In this document: in pieces, positions 1-7,660 of the stretch
How positions within the stretch are numbered: the stretch's first letter is position 1
How the letters are laid out: every line of letters starts with the position of its first letter
Assembly: GCA_900546055.1 (NCBI GenBank)
Contig: URBG01000016.1
Span: forward strand, 1 to 31,928
Source: an uncultured Mycoplasmatota bacterium
GTDB lineage: Bacteria; Bacillota_I; Bacilli_A; RF39; UBA660
Length of the DNA stretch: 31,928 nucleotides
Direction of reading: 5' to 3'
Notes under the pieces: model-generated
Databases searched by the model: none
Seen by the model: only the letters and a program-made list of their open reading frames with translations
What the model was told of the DNA's origin: nothing
Position numbers and translations under genes: made by a program

Positions 1-100
1 TATGTCAATAATTTCAACTCAAATTCACAAAAAAACAAGAAATTCACCATTAATAAAAAAAATTTAGCTTTTTATTATACGACTATTCTAGTATTATAAT

Positions 101-131
101 AAATAAAAAAAGAACTTAATAAAGTTCTTTT
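101..131 (-). terminator. Intrinsic terminator of the DUF975 gene
   Basis: A 10-bp stem (108-117 with 122-131) with a 4-nt loop overlaps the stop codon of the upstream gene. On the minus strand it is followed by a run of T residues. Confidence 0.85.
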
Positions 132-906
132 ATAAATATTCGATTTCTTCATCAGTTGCAGTGTTATTAAAAAGTTTTTCTGGCTCTCTATCGCCCCTAT
201 ATTCTACATATTCTTTCTTTATCATATCGTAAAAATTAGCCATTGTTACAAGCATGTATGGTACTAACCATAAATATAAAAGCCCTAAAGTAAATATTCC
301 TAAAACGATCCAACCAATAAAACTTAAAAACAAAACAAAATAATCAAAAATATAGCTTTCCATCATATCGAAACTTTTTGAAAGCGCTTTTCTTACTGTA
401 ATATCAGGCTCATCGTTCAAAATAAACAACGTTTGTGAAAAAGCAATAGCCATAAATATTCCAGCCATTAAAATAGCTACCGCTAAAATTAATCCAAAGG
501 CAATTAATGAAATAGCCAAAGCAAAGTTCATATCGGCCTGATAAGTTATCACAACTACAAGTGTTCTAAAAGCAATAGCTTCTAAAAGCCCTAAAATAAA
601 GCCAATAATTAATAAGAAAAAAGCAATCCCCATATACTTAAAAAATGCTTCCGTCTGACTAAAGAAATCTTCAATCTTCGGTTTATTTCCCCGCGATACT
701 TTAACAACCATTTTTATTAATCCCATCATAAATAAAGAATAAACAATCAACATTAAAAGTGGCTCTAACCAAGCCGTGTTGACTAAATAAGCTATTAAAT
801 GACAAACCGCCCCCAGTAGTATAAATATTAATAGTGCTGAAAGAAGTGGCCCATAATTACCAGATAAGCTTTTTCTCGCACTTGCTTTTAATTCTGCATT
901 ACTCAT
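130..906 (-). CDS. DUF975 family integral membrane protein
   Basis: This 258-residue protein is hydrophobic, with about six predicted membrane segments. The N-terminus has the pattern AELKASARKSLSGNYG, typical of DUF975 proteins, which begin with a short amphipathic Arg/Lys helix before the first membrane span (about residues 19-40). The C-terminal tail after residue 235 is charged and cytoplasmic in character. The function of DUF975 is not established. The ATG is preceded by AGAAAGGATG, a clear ribosome binding site. The gene is monocistronic: it has its own extended -10 upstream and a terminator over its stop codon. The family call is fairly sure; no biochemical role can be assigned. Confidence 0.8.
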   Translation of the reverse strand: MSNAELKASARKSLSGNYGPLLSALLIFILLGAVCHLIAYLVNTAWLEPLLMLIVYSLFMMGLIKMVVKVSRGNKPKIEDFFSQTEAFFKYMGIAFFLLIIGFILGLLEAIAFRTLVVVITYQADMNFALAISLIAFGLILAVAILMAGIFMAIAFSQTLFILNDEPDITVRKALSKSFDMMESYIFDYFVLFLSFIGWIVLGIFTLGLLYLWLVPYMLVTMANFYDMIKKEYVEYRGDREPEKLFNNTATDEEIEYL

Positions 907-929
907 GTTTATACATCCTTTCTATTTTA

Positions 930-938
930 AGTATATCA
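930..938 (-). promoter_or_regulatory. Extended -10 promoter of the DUF975 gene
   Basis: The minus strand reads TGATATACT, an extended -10 element about 24 nt before the start codon. The -35 is poor (TTAAAA at a 17-nt spacing). Confidence 0.4.
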
Positions 939-1001
939 TAAAATAAAACTTTTTTTAACAAATTTAGACAAGAAAAAACAAATACAAAAATATCTATAAA
1001 T

Positions 1002-1023
1002 AAAAAAGAGTCTAAACTCTTTT
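1002..1023 (-). terminator. Intrinsic terminator after trmR
   Basis: A 7-8 bp stem (1004-1010 with 1017-1023) includes the trmR stop codon. A T run follows on the minus strand. It closes the ruvX-yrzB-mltG-trmR transcript. Confidence 0.8.
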
Positions 1024-1581
1024 GCTAATTCCAATTCCATCGCCTAGTTCTAAAAATTCAGTTTGGAATTCTTTATTATCAACTAAAAACTCTTTATAAT
1101 TGTTTATTTTACGGACTAAAGCTTTTAAGTTTTTACTTCCAATGCTATTAACATCTAAAGTTAGCCCATGAAAATTTAAATTGTCAGAAATAATTACCCC
1201 ATTATCCTTCAAATTACTTTTATACTTTTCAAAAAACCTAATATATTGCGCCTTTGCTGCATCAATAAATATCAAATCAAATAAACCAGCAACTTCTGTT
1301 TCCAAAGCATCACCTAGTATTATTTCAATTTGATCATCCAAACCAAAATTGTGGATATTTTTTACAGCTTCCTTATATCTAGTTTCATCTCTTTCAACTG
1401 TAACAACTGAAATATCAGGACTAACTAAAGCCATTTTACAAGCTGAGTAACCAATTGCTGAGCCAATCTCTAAAATACGTTTAACATTATTTTCTTTAAT
1501 ATACTCAGTTAAAAACAAAATCCCATCTTTTTGCATGATGGGAATATTGTTTAAACTAGCATACTCTTCTAGCCTATCCAT
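1012..1581 (-). CDS. trmR: SAM-dependent O-methyltransferase, TrmR/YrrM type
   Basis: This 189-residue class I methyltransferase carries the SAM-binding motif ILEIGSAIGYSA (about residues 36-47) and an acidic loop after VTVERD. The FIDAAK motif (about 106-111) and the DN pair in ISDNL fit the metal-binding residues of cation-dependent O-methyltransferases. In Bacillus subtilis the homologue YrrM (TrmR) methylates 5-hydroxyuridine at the wobble position of tRNA. The assignment rests on the fold plus synteny: the gene follows mltG, yrzB and ruvX exactly as in B. subtilis. Its start overlaps the end of mltG by 13 nt, which suggests translational coupling. A different small-molecule substrate cannot be excluded from sequence alone. 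Confidence 0.82.
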   Translation of the reverse strand: MDRLEEYASLNNIPIMQKDGILFLTEYIKENNVKRILEIGSAIGYSACKMALVSPDISVVTVERDETRYKEAVKNIHNFGLDDQIEIILGDALETEVAGLFDLIFIDAAKAQYIRFFEKYKSNLKDNGVIISDNLNFHGLTLDVNSIGSKNLKALVRKINNYKEFLVDNKEFQTEFLELGDGIGISKRV

Positions 1582-2648
1582 TTGCCTTCCTTTTTCAGTT
1601 TAGCAATTATGGCCTCATGCTCATTCGCATTTTTTGTAAAATAAACTTTCTTTTCACTATCAGCAACAAAATAATAACAATCTGTATTTGTAGGATTAAT
1701 CGCTGCTTTTATCGCGCTCAAGCTTGGATTATCAATTGGACCAACTGGAAGTCCTTTCATTGAAGTACATCTAGTATTATATCCATTGCATGAATTAAGC
1801 TCTGATTTCGTTAATCTTTCAGTCATTGATTTCTTAGCTGCATAATATGTTGTTACATCACTACCTAATGACCAACTATTATTTAATCTGTTGTAGAAAA
1901 CACCAGCTACTTTAGCCCTATCACTATCTGTAACAGCTTCAAGTTCAACTAACGAAGCTAAAGTTAAAATCTGATGAACTGTATAATCGCTATTTTGGAT
2001 TTCTGATTTTAGACCACTTAATTTTTTGTTAGTATTTTCTAAGATTTTTTCTAAGATCCTATCCAAATTAACTTCGTCTTTTTCAAAAATATAAGTATCT
2101 GGAAATAAGTATCCCTCTAAATCATAATAAATTTCATTGTTTTTTACATCATCAGTAATAAACCAATATTTACTTTTTAAACTATTAATATAATTTTCAT
2201 CAGATATTTTAGCCAAAAAGTCTTCAGCTTTAATATTTGTTTTCTCTTCAATAATATTGGCCATTTGCCTTGCATTTAATCCTTCTCTAAAAGTAAGCTT
2301 TACTCTCGAGTCTTGAAGGTTGTTTTCATTACCAAGTGTTTCGACAATTTCTGCCACACTCATAGCTTGATTTAATTCATAAGTTCCAACGGTAAGTTCC
2401 CCTGGCTTATGAAATTTTAGGAAGATTTTATAGAAAAATTCTGATTTTATCAAATCTTGATTTTTTAGCTTACTAGCCATAGTAAAGTAATTATCACCTT
2501 TTTCAACTTCAACTGCAATAGCTTTTGTTTCTTTACTTACAGATGACGTTTGTAACTTATAAAGCCCTAAAAATAATACTACAGCTAAAATAATAAGCAC
2601 TATTATGAATAGTGCAAATTTTTTTATTGAAAACTTACGTCGTTTCAA
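1569..2648 (-). CDS. mltG: Endolytic murein transglycosylase MltG (YceG-like)
   Basis: This 359-residue protein cleaves nascent glycan strands at the membrane and is thought to set their length. It has a basic N-terminus, one membrane span (about residues 11-30), a LysM-like region with the GTYELNQAMSVAEI pattern, and a YceG catalytic domain. The catalytic glutamate is in LASLVELEA (E235). The family signature GLPVGPIDNPSLSAI and the closing ANEHEAI motif are present. Length is normal for the family. It sits 8 nt after yrzB and overlaps trmR by 13 nt, so it is the third gene of the ruvX operon. Confidence 0.95.
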   Translation of the reverse strand: MKRRKFSIKKFALFIIVLIILAVVLFLGLYKLQTSSVSKETKAIAVEVEKGDNYFTMASKLKNQDLIKSEFFYKIFLKFHKPGELTVGTYELNQAMSVAEIVETLGNENNLQDSRVKLTFREGLNARQMANIIEEKTNIKAEDFLAKISDENYINSLKSKYWFITDDVKNNEIYYDLEGYLFPDTYIFEKDEVNLDRILEKILENTNKKLSGLKSEIQNSDYTVHQILTLASLVELEAVTDSDRAKVAGVFYNRLNNSWSLGSDVTTYYAAKKSMTERLTKSELNSCNGYNTRCTSMKGLPVGPIDNPSLSAIKAAINPTNTDCYYFVADSEKKVYFTKNANEHEAIIAKLKKEGKWIG

Positions 2649-2656
2649 AGTTAGAC

Positions 2657-2974
2657 CTACTGAGCTTCCTCAACTTGATTTTGCATTTCTTCAAGAATTG
2701 TTTCAATAATCTTCCATTCTTTTTCAGTTTCAATTGGAATAAGCTCTAAAGCTGCTAAATCTTGTCCTTCAGCCATTTTTAAATCAGCGGGATTATAGAT
2801 AGAAGCATATACTCTCGTATTTCCTTCCTCATCAATTGAATTATCAGTATAAACTATATAATTCTTGCTTGTCTCTGGCGATTCAAACATAAACAATGTA
2901 TCACAATCAATTTGTCTTCCTTCAGCGTCTACAGCTTTAAATTTTAATTCTGTTAATTCTTCATTTTCTGGCAT
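2657..2974 (-). CDS. yrzB: DUF1292 family protein, YrzB-like
   Basis: This 105-residue acidic soluble protein has the DUF1292 layout: a short beta-rich region ending in YVVYTDNS-type sequence (here NYIVYTDNSIDEEGN), then an acidic Glu-rich tail. It is slightly longer than B. subtilis YrzB (about 93 residues). The function is unknown. It lies between ruvX and mltG, as in B. subtilis. The gap to ruvX is only 4 nt. Confidence 0.85.
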   Translation of the reverse strand: MPENEELTELKFKAVDAEGRQIDCDTLFMFESPETSKNYIVYTDNSIDEEGNTRVYASIYNPADLKMAEGQDLAALELIPIETEKEWKIIETILEEMQNQVEEAQ

Positions 2975-2978
2975 AATC

Positions 2979-3398
2979 TCAATCCTTTCTCTTATCCAAA
3001 TAGGTTTGTAATATAATGTTAGCCGCTAAACTGTCAATTTTTTTCTTACGTTTTTTTCTTGACATGTCAGCTTGTATCATATAACTACTTGCCTCTTTTG
3101 TTGACAATCTTTCGTCTTGCATTATCACTTCAATATCAAAGTTTTTTTCAAGTAACTCTTTAAATGATAATGTCACTTCAGCTCGAGGGCCTATTGAATT
3201 ATTCATATTTTTTGGAAAACCTAAAATAAGTTTTTCAATATTCTCGGTTTCAATAATCGGTTTTAACTGTCTAATCGCACTTTCATAATCATCATCACTA
3301 AAATGAATCGTTGTATAAGTTGTCGCAATTGTCTTAGTTATATCAGATATCGCCACCCCTAAAGTTCGCGTACCTAAATCTAAACCTAGATATTTCAC
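2979..3398 (-). CDS. ruvX: RuvX/YqgF family resolvase-like nuclease, GTG start
   Basis: This RNase H-fold protein is a putative Holliday junction resolvase that also takes part in pre-16S rRNA end processing in some bacteria. The signature YLGLDLGTRTLGVAIS opens the protein, the LGFPKNMN loop and the MQDERLST motif follow, and a lysine-rich KKRKKKIDSLAA helix lies near the end. An upstream in-frame ATG at 3437 would add 13 residues. I chose GTG at 3398 because GAGGGTGAT lies just before it, and the 139-residue product matches the usual family length of about 138. It is the first gene of the yrzB-mltG-trmR operon. Confidence 0.9.
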   Translation of the reverse strand: MKYLGLDLGTRTLGVAISDITKTIATTYTTIHFSDDDYESAIRQLKPIIETENIEKLILGFPKNMNNSIGPRAEVTLSFKELLEKNFDIEVIMQDERLSTKEASSYMIQADMSRKKRKKKIDSLAANIILQTYLDKRKD

Positions 3399-3439
3399 CA
3401 AATCACCCTCTATTTGAATACAATATAATTTTAACATTT

Positions 3440-3468
3440 ATTTTAAATTTTGTATACCCTTTTAACAA
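3440..3468 (-). promoter_or_regulatory. Candidate promoter of the ruvX operon
   Basis: The minus strand reads TTGTTA (3463-3468), a 17-nt spacer, then TAAAAT (3440-3445). This places the transcription start about 30-40 nt before the GTG start codon. Confidence 0.45.
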
Positions 3469-3485
3469 TTTTGTTGAAAGCAAAC

Positions 3486-4139
3486 TTATTTATTTGGTCT
3501 CATAATTGGAAACTTATCATATAAAAACTCATCAGTATATACTTTATCCATATACTCTCCAACAAAAGTATATGGTTTAACTCCATTATCACGTAAAGCC
3601 ATTCGTCCAAGCGCTCCATAAGTTAAAATAACGTCAACTAAAATAAATATTAAAACCACTATATAAATTGGCTTTCCAATTTTATAAGGTATTTTTTCTA
3701 TCCATTTAGAAATCCAAGGATATATAATCTTCATTAAAACAGTTCCCCCTATGCCCCAAAAAATCATAAAGGGAATCGTTGTTCTCCCAAAAATGTTTAA
3801 AAATTCATTAGAATAATCCCAAAACTGAACGCCAAAAACTTTATCCGCAATTAAACTAGTCATAAATTCAGTTCCGCCACCAATTATTGCCGCGTAAATC
3901 AAAGTTTTCCACACACTTCTTCTATCATTGTTTTTCCCAAGAAAAATTACAAAAATCGCTACTCCAACTCCATAAATTGGACTAAAAGGTCCGTAAATTA
4001 ACCCTTGACGATTAGACCACTCACCATATCTAATGAACCATAATATTTCTTCATAATATGTCCCAATTAAACAGCCAATTAGAAAAAATATAAATATTTT
4101 TGTAAAACAATAACCTTCCGCAAACTTTTTATTCTCCAT
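3486..4139 (-). CDS. Putative ABC transporter permease, PF06541 (CmpB-like) membrane protein
   Basis: This 217-residue membrane protein has about five to six membrane segments. It has the family pattern of a W-x-x-R-x-G-E-W segment followed by NRQGLIYGPFSPIYG (about residues 38-60), and a second conserved block in GGTEFMTSLIADKVFG. The family is annotated as a putative ABC-transporter type IV permease, but experimental support is thin and no ATPase lies nearby. An upstream TTG at 4145 is possible. ATG at 4139 is better placed, 8 nt after AAGGA. It is transcribed divergently from the first vanY gene. Confidence 0.8.
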   Translation of the reverse strand: MENKKFAEGYCFTKIFIFFLIGCLIGTYYEEILWFIRYGEWSNRQGLIYGPFSPIYGVGVAIFVIFLGKNNDRRSVWKTLIYAAIIGGGTEFMTSLIADKVFGVQFWDYSNEFLNIFGRTTIPFMIFWGIGGTVLMKIIYPWISKWIEKIPYKIGKPIYIVVLIFILVDVILTYGALGRMALRDNGVKPYTFVGEYMDKVYTDEFLYDKFPIMRPNK

Positions 4140-4284
4140 AAACAACTTCCTTTAAACATACTATAGCAAAAATAAAATAAAAAATCCAGAACCATAATAA
4201 AAAATATTTTTCGCAAAATACAATTTTCCACTTTACACTCTTTTTATTTATTTGACATTTGTTACTATTAAATAAATTAAGAGA

Positions 4285-4314
4285 TTGTCCTTTACACAAA
4301 AAAAATGCTATAAT
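4285..4314 (+). promoter_or_regulatory. Sigma-A-type promoter of the vanY pair
   Basis: TTGTCC (4285-4290), an 18-nt spacer and TATAAT (4309-4314). Transcription should begin near 4321, which is the first G of the ribosome binding site GGTGAT, so the leader is only about 9 nt. Confidence 0.6.
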
Positions 4315-4329
4315 TAAAATGGTGATAAT

Positions 4330-5283
4330 ATGTATAATAGAAAAAGAAAAATCAAAAAAGGTCCAATCATTGCAGTTATTATTGTAATAGTTATAATTAT
4401 CCTTGCTGTGGTAAGTTTCAAACTCTATGCTCACTATACTAGTAATGAGTATAAATTAGGTGAACTAGGATATAGTGAAAAAGAAATATCTACTTTATTA
4501 AAATCCAATGATAAAGTTTTAGACAAAGCTTTAACTAAATATGATAAAGATCTAATTCCTCTAACCAAACAAAAATATTTTCTATGGAAAAACTATAATA
4601 CCTATAAAGAATATATAACTAAGCAAAAGAAAGAAACTAATGATATTGATTACAAAGAAATTGTTACCATGGTCAATGTTAATCGTAATTATGAATACTA
4701 TACTCATACTAAAAAAACTGATATGAAAAAAGATAACGCTATTTTAGTCAACAAATATTATTCTCTTCCTGAAAAATATGCTCCGACTGATATTGTAGAT
4801 GTTAGTAACTGGTATGCCTTTGATGGCATCAAAACTAGACAAGTTGTTCTAGATGCGTTCAAAGAGATGTTTAATGCTGCTAAAGAAGATGGCCATACTT
4901 TAATTATTAACTCTGGGTATCGAACCTATGACGCTCAGAAAAAAATTTATGATGAATATAAAGATTTAAAAGGTGAAGAATACGCCGATGAATATGCTGC
5001 TAGACCCGATTACTCTGAACATCAAAGTGGACTTGCTTTAGATATCATTACTTATGGAGCTTCTGGTGAAACATTTGACACCACTGATGCTTTCAAATGG
5101 CTACAAAAAAATGCTCACAAATATGGTTTCATTTTAAGATATCCTAAAGATAAAGAAGATATCACTGGCTATGCTTACGAATCATGGCACTATCGCTATC
5201 TTGGTAAAGATTTAGCCACTAAAGTTAAAAAATCTGGACTAACCTACGATGAATACTATGCCTACTATTTAGATAAGGAGTAA
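4330..5283 (+). CDS. VanY-family D-Ala-D-Ala carboxypeptidase, copy 1
   Basis: This membrane-anchored zinc peptidase is predicted to trim the terminal D-alanine of peptidoglycan stem peptides. It has one N-terminal signal anchor (about residues 12-33), a Lys-rich coiled stalk, and a C-terminal PF02557 domain. The zinc and catalytic residues are in SEHQSGLALD (H231, D238) and ESWHYRY (E284, H287). The SGYRTY substrate-pocket motif is at 195-200. The gene is followed 4 nt later by a paralogue in the same orientation. No van regulatory or ligase genes are near, so a housekeeping wall-trimming role is more likely than vancomycin resistance. Confidence 0.92.
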   Translation: MYNRKRKIKKGPIIAVIIVIVIIILAVVSFKLYAHYTSNEYKLGELGYSEKEISTLLKSNDKVLDKALTKYDKDLIPLTKQKYFLWKNYNTYKEYITKQKKETNDIDYKEIVTMVNVNRNYEYYTHTKKTDMKKDNAILVNKYYSLPEKYAPTDIVDVSNWYAFDGIKTRQVVLDAFKEMFNAAKEDGHTLIINSGYRTYDAQKKIYDEYKDLKGEEYADEYAARPDYSEHQSGLALDIITYGASGETFDTTDAFKWLQKNAHKYGFILRYPKDKEDITGYAYESWHYRYLGKDLATKVKKSGLTYDEYYAYYLDKE

Positions 5284-5287
5284 GAAA

Positions 5288-6163
5288 ATGAAAAAAAAGA
5301 TGAAAAAACGTAATATTTTAATCGCCTCAATTATCATCATTTTATTAATTGGTGGAACCTCGTTTTACCTTTTAACTAAAGATAAAAAAGAAGACAAGCC
5401 AAAAGAAAAGAAAATTCAAACTAACAAAACAGTAAATGATCAATTAGAAAACAGTTTAAAAGAAGAAACCTATTACATCGAAGCAAATTTAAATAGGTAT
5501 TTAGCATATGCAAAAGGCAAAGACTTAAGTGCCAGTAAAATTGTCGCTGATGTTAACTCTAATCTAGACAAGAAAAAATATGAAGACACTACCGCTACTA
5601 ACGTCAAAGATGACAATCTAATGCTAGTCAATAAATATTTTTACCTAACTGAAGATTATGAGCCTAATGATTTAATAACTTTAACCGCAAAATATAATAC
5701 TGGAAGAAATAGTCAAATGCGAAAGGAAGCCGCTAACGCCTTTATGGAAATGTCTGATGCTGCTACCGTTGATAACATAGTTATTAAAAACGCTTCCGCT
5801 TATCGTACTTACAAATATCAAGTAACTTTATATAACAATTACGTTGAACGTGATGGTAAAACAGCTGCTGACACCTACTCAGCAAGACCCGGATTTTCTG
5901 AACATCAAACGGGATTAGCTACTGACATTAACCAAATTGATAATAGTTTTGAAAATACTGACGCTTTTAGATGGCTTCAAAAAAATGCTTATAAGTACGG
6001 ATTTATCTTAAGATTTCCTAAAGATAAAGAAGACATAACCGGTTATCAATATGAGCCATGGCATTATCGCTATGTTGGTACTAAGGTAGCCAAACAAATT
6101 CATGATGAAAATTTAACCTTAGAAGAATATTATGCATATTATATTCAAAATAAAAATAGCTAA
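5288..6163 (+). CDS. VanY-family D-Ala-D-Ala carboxypeptidase, copy 2
   Basis: This 291-residue paralogue of the preceding gene has the same plan: a basic N-terminus, a membrane anchor (about residues 9-29), a Lys/Glu-rich stalk and a PF02557 zinc peptidase domain. The active-site residues are H206 and D213 in SEHQTGLATD, and E256 and H259 in EPWHYRY. Both copies share a nearly identical stretch around KYGFILR and PKDKEDITGY, while the stalks and the loop after the first zinc histidine differ. The SGYRTY pocket motif has become SAYRTY here. AAGGAG overlaps the end of copy 1, and the intergenic gap is 4 nt, so the two are co-transcribed. Confidence 0.92.
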   Translation: MKKKMKKRNILIASIIIILLIGGTSFYLLTKDKKEDKPKEKKIQTNKTVNDQLENSLKEETYYIEANLNRYLAYAKGKDLSASKIVADVNSNLDKKKYEDTTATNVKDDNLMLVNKYFYLTEDYEPNDLITLTAKYNTGRNSQMRKEAANAFMEMSDAATVDNIVIKNASAYRTYKYQVTLYNNYVERDGKTAADTYSARPGFSEHQTGLATDINQIDNSFENTDAFRWLQKNAYKYGFILRFPKDKEDITGYQYEPWHYRYVGTKVAKQIHDENLTLEEYYAYYIQNKNS

Positions 6164-6180
6164 AAAATTAGCTATTTTTT
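6152..6180 (+). terminator. Bidirectional intrinsic terminator after vanY copy 2
   Basis: A 12-bp stem (6152-6163 with 6168-6179) includes the vanY stop codon and is followed by a T run on the plus strand. The minus-strand sequence also ends in T residues, so it can serve the yqeG-type remnant coming from the other side. Confidence 0.85.
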
Positions 6181-6713
6181 TTCATAATGTCGACCAAATT
6201 CAAACCCTTCATGCTTAAGTGGAATAGTCATTACCGCTTACACAACATCATTAGAAACAGTTTTAAAATTCCACCTATTTTCTCTAATAGAGTCAACTAA
6301 TACTTTATACATTCGAAATCTATCCGCAAAAAGCATATCTAAAAATACCGAATCACCAATAAACGCCGTATTGCTAGAAATATCCTGTTCACCAAAGAAA
6401 CCTCGAACTGCAGTGAAAGCCCGCGATAAAGGTTTAAACGCATTAGCTAATGCAAACTTTCAGCCACAGGCTTAACTCTTGATTTACTACCGTTTGAAAC
6501 CAAGCATGTATCAATGCCTATATCTTTTTGAACATAATCAAACAACCCCGATAATTTAGGCGTCACTAATGTATCATCAGCTGGTAAAATCGTATCATCA
6601 ACGTCAAAAATAGCATAGCGAATTCCGTTATCATAAAACTGATTATAATCCACATCATACACAGTCGGAACATATGAGTCTGGGACAAATTTTCTAACTA
6701 TTGATAAGCCCAT
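6172..6713 (-). pseudogene. Disrupted YqeG-type HAD phosphatase gene
   Basis: The intact 5' part (6447-6713, 88 codons) encodes the start of a YqeG/PGP-type HAD IIIA phosphatase: motif I FDVDDT (D37, D39, T41) and motif II VSNGS (S73). It stops at TAG 6447-6449. Shifting the frame by one base near 6450-6456 restores the family sequence: NAFKPLSRAF supplies the motif III lysine, and FIGDSVFLD (near 6336-6363) supplies motif IV. This second frame meets TAA at 6238-6240 after ASN-ASP-VAL-VAL, then stays open to TAG at 6172-6174. The shift fits a 1-nt deletion. Two separate lesions argue for a real pseudogene, although one could be an assembly error. Intact family members are about 170 residues. 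It retains a good ribosome binding site (AAGGTGATGAC before ATG). Confidence 0.82.
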
Positions 6714-6756
6714 GTCATCACCTTCGAATAAATAATATTATAGCACATACTTTGTT

Positions 6757-6796
6757 AAAATAAAAATTACTAATAGTGCTTAATCTCTATTAGTAA
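6757..6796 (-). terminator. Intrinsic terminator after miaA
   Basis: A 10-bp stem (6767-6776 with 6787-6796) with a 10-nt loop spans the miaA stop codon. It is followed by TTTTTATTTT on the minus strand. Confidence 0.8.
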
Positions 6797-7652
6797 TATA
6801 TTCTAATATTTCATTTTCAGTATTTAAAAAGTTTTCATAATTAACATTAAACCATTTTAAATCCATTTGATTATTAAACCAAGTATACTGCCTTTTAGCA
6901 TAATTACGACTTTTTTGCTTGATTAATTCTAAGCATTCATTTAAATCTTTTTGACCATCAAAATAATCAAACAATTCTTTATAGCCAATTGGTGTCATAA
7001 CAGCTTTAGTTCTAATTCCAGAATCATAAACACTCCTGGCCTCATCTAACAATCCATCTTCCATCATTGCCTCAACTCGTTTATTTATTTTATAATATAA
7101 CATATCTCGCTCCGCTGTTAATCCAATAAACAAAGTATCATATAATAATTCCTCATTCTTACTTTTTTCACTATATGGTTTATGATTAGCTTCATAATAA
7201 TTTAAAGCACTTATCACTCTAACCCTATTATTTAAATGAATATTGGTGTCAGGATCAACTTCTAATAACCTTTTGTAAAGCTCATCATTACTTATACCTT
7301 CATAATCATTATTTTCTTTATTTTCAAACTCATAATTATACAAAGCAGCTTTAATATACAAACCTGATCCCCCAACCAAAATAGGCGTTTTCCCACGTTC
7401 TAAAATATCATTAATACACGCCCTTGCATCCTTTTGATAGTCAAACACTGTATAATCCTGAGTAATATCTGTAATATCAAACAAATGATGAACAATGCCT
7501 TTTTTATCTTTTATCTTATTAGTAGCAATATCTAAACCTTTATAAAACTGTGTACTATCCGCATTTATAACCTCACCTTTTAACTTCTTAGCTAAAAATA
7601 AGCTGAGTTCAGTTTTACCAGTCCCTGTTGGACCAGTTATCACAATCACCAT
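6780..7652 (-). CDS. miaA: tRNA dimethylallyltransferase MiaA
   Basis: MiaA transfers an isopentenyl group to A37 of tRNAs that read UNN codons. The P-loop GPTGTGKT is at residues 7-14. The ADSTQFYKGLDIATNK block, the HHLFD motif, the VGGSGLYIKA block and the C-terminal RQYTWFNNQ motif are all present. At 290 residues it is slightly shorter than the B. subtilis enzyme (about 314). It is the last gene of the ruvAB operon, 8 nt after queA, with AGGTGATAAAATG as ribosome binding site and start; the queA stop codon overlaps this site. Confidence 0.96.
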   Translation of the reverse strand: MVIVITGPTGTGKTELSLFLAKKLKGEVINADSTQFYKGLDIATNKIKDKKGIVHHLFDITDITQDYTVFDYQKDARACINDILERGKTPILVGGSGLYIKAALYNYEFENKENNDYEGISNDELYKRLLEVDPDTNIHLNNRVRVISALNYYEANHKPYSEKSKNEELLYDTLFIGLTAERDMLYYKINKRVEAMMEDGLLDEARSVYDSGIRTKAVMTPIGYKELFDYFDGQKDLNECLELIKQKSRNYAKRQYTWFNNQMDLKWFNVNYENFLNTENEILEYITNRD

Positions 7653-7660
7653 TTTATCAC

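Noticed and set aside
1..100. Promoter or start of a further minus-strand gene at the window edge
   Set aside because: TATAAT-like boxes and a weak GGTGA occur, but the AT-rich context gives many chance matches and the gene would lie outside the window.
4129..4434. Minus-strand open frame opposite the start of vanY copy 1
   Set aside because: Asn/Phe/Ile-biased antisense of a Lys-rich membrane anchor; it overlaps the vanY promoter and has no family pattern.
4330..6163. Vancomycin resistance cluster
   Set aside because: VanY-type domains occur, but no VanA/B-type ligase, VanH, VanX or VanRS genes are present; ordinary wall carboxypeptidases are more likely.
6447..6713. A genuine 88-residue HAD mini-protein
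   Set aside because: It lacks motifs III and IV, which are found immediately downstream in another frame, so it is the front part of a broken gene.
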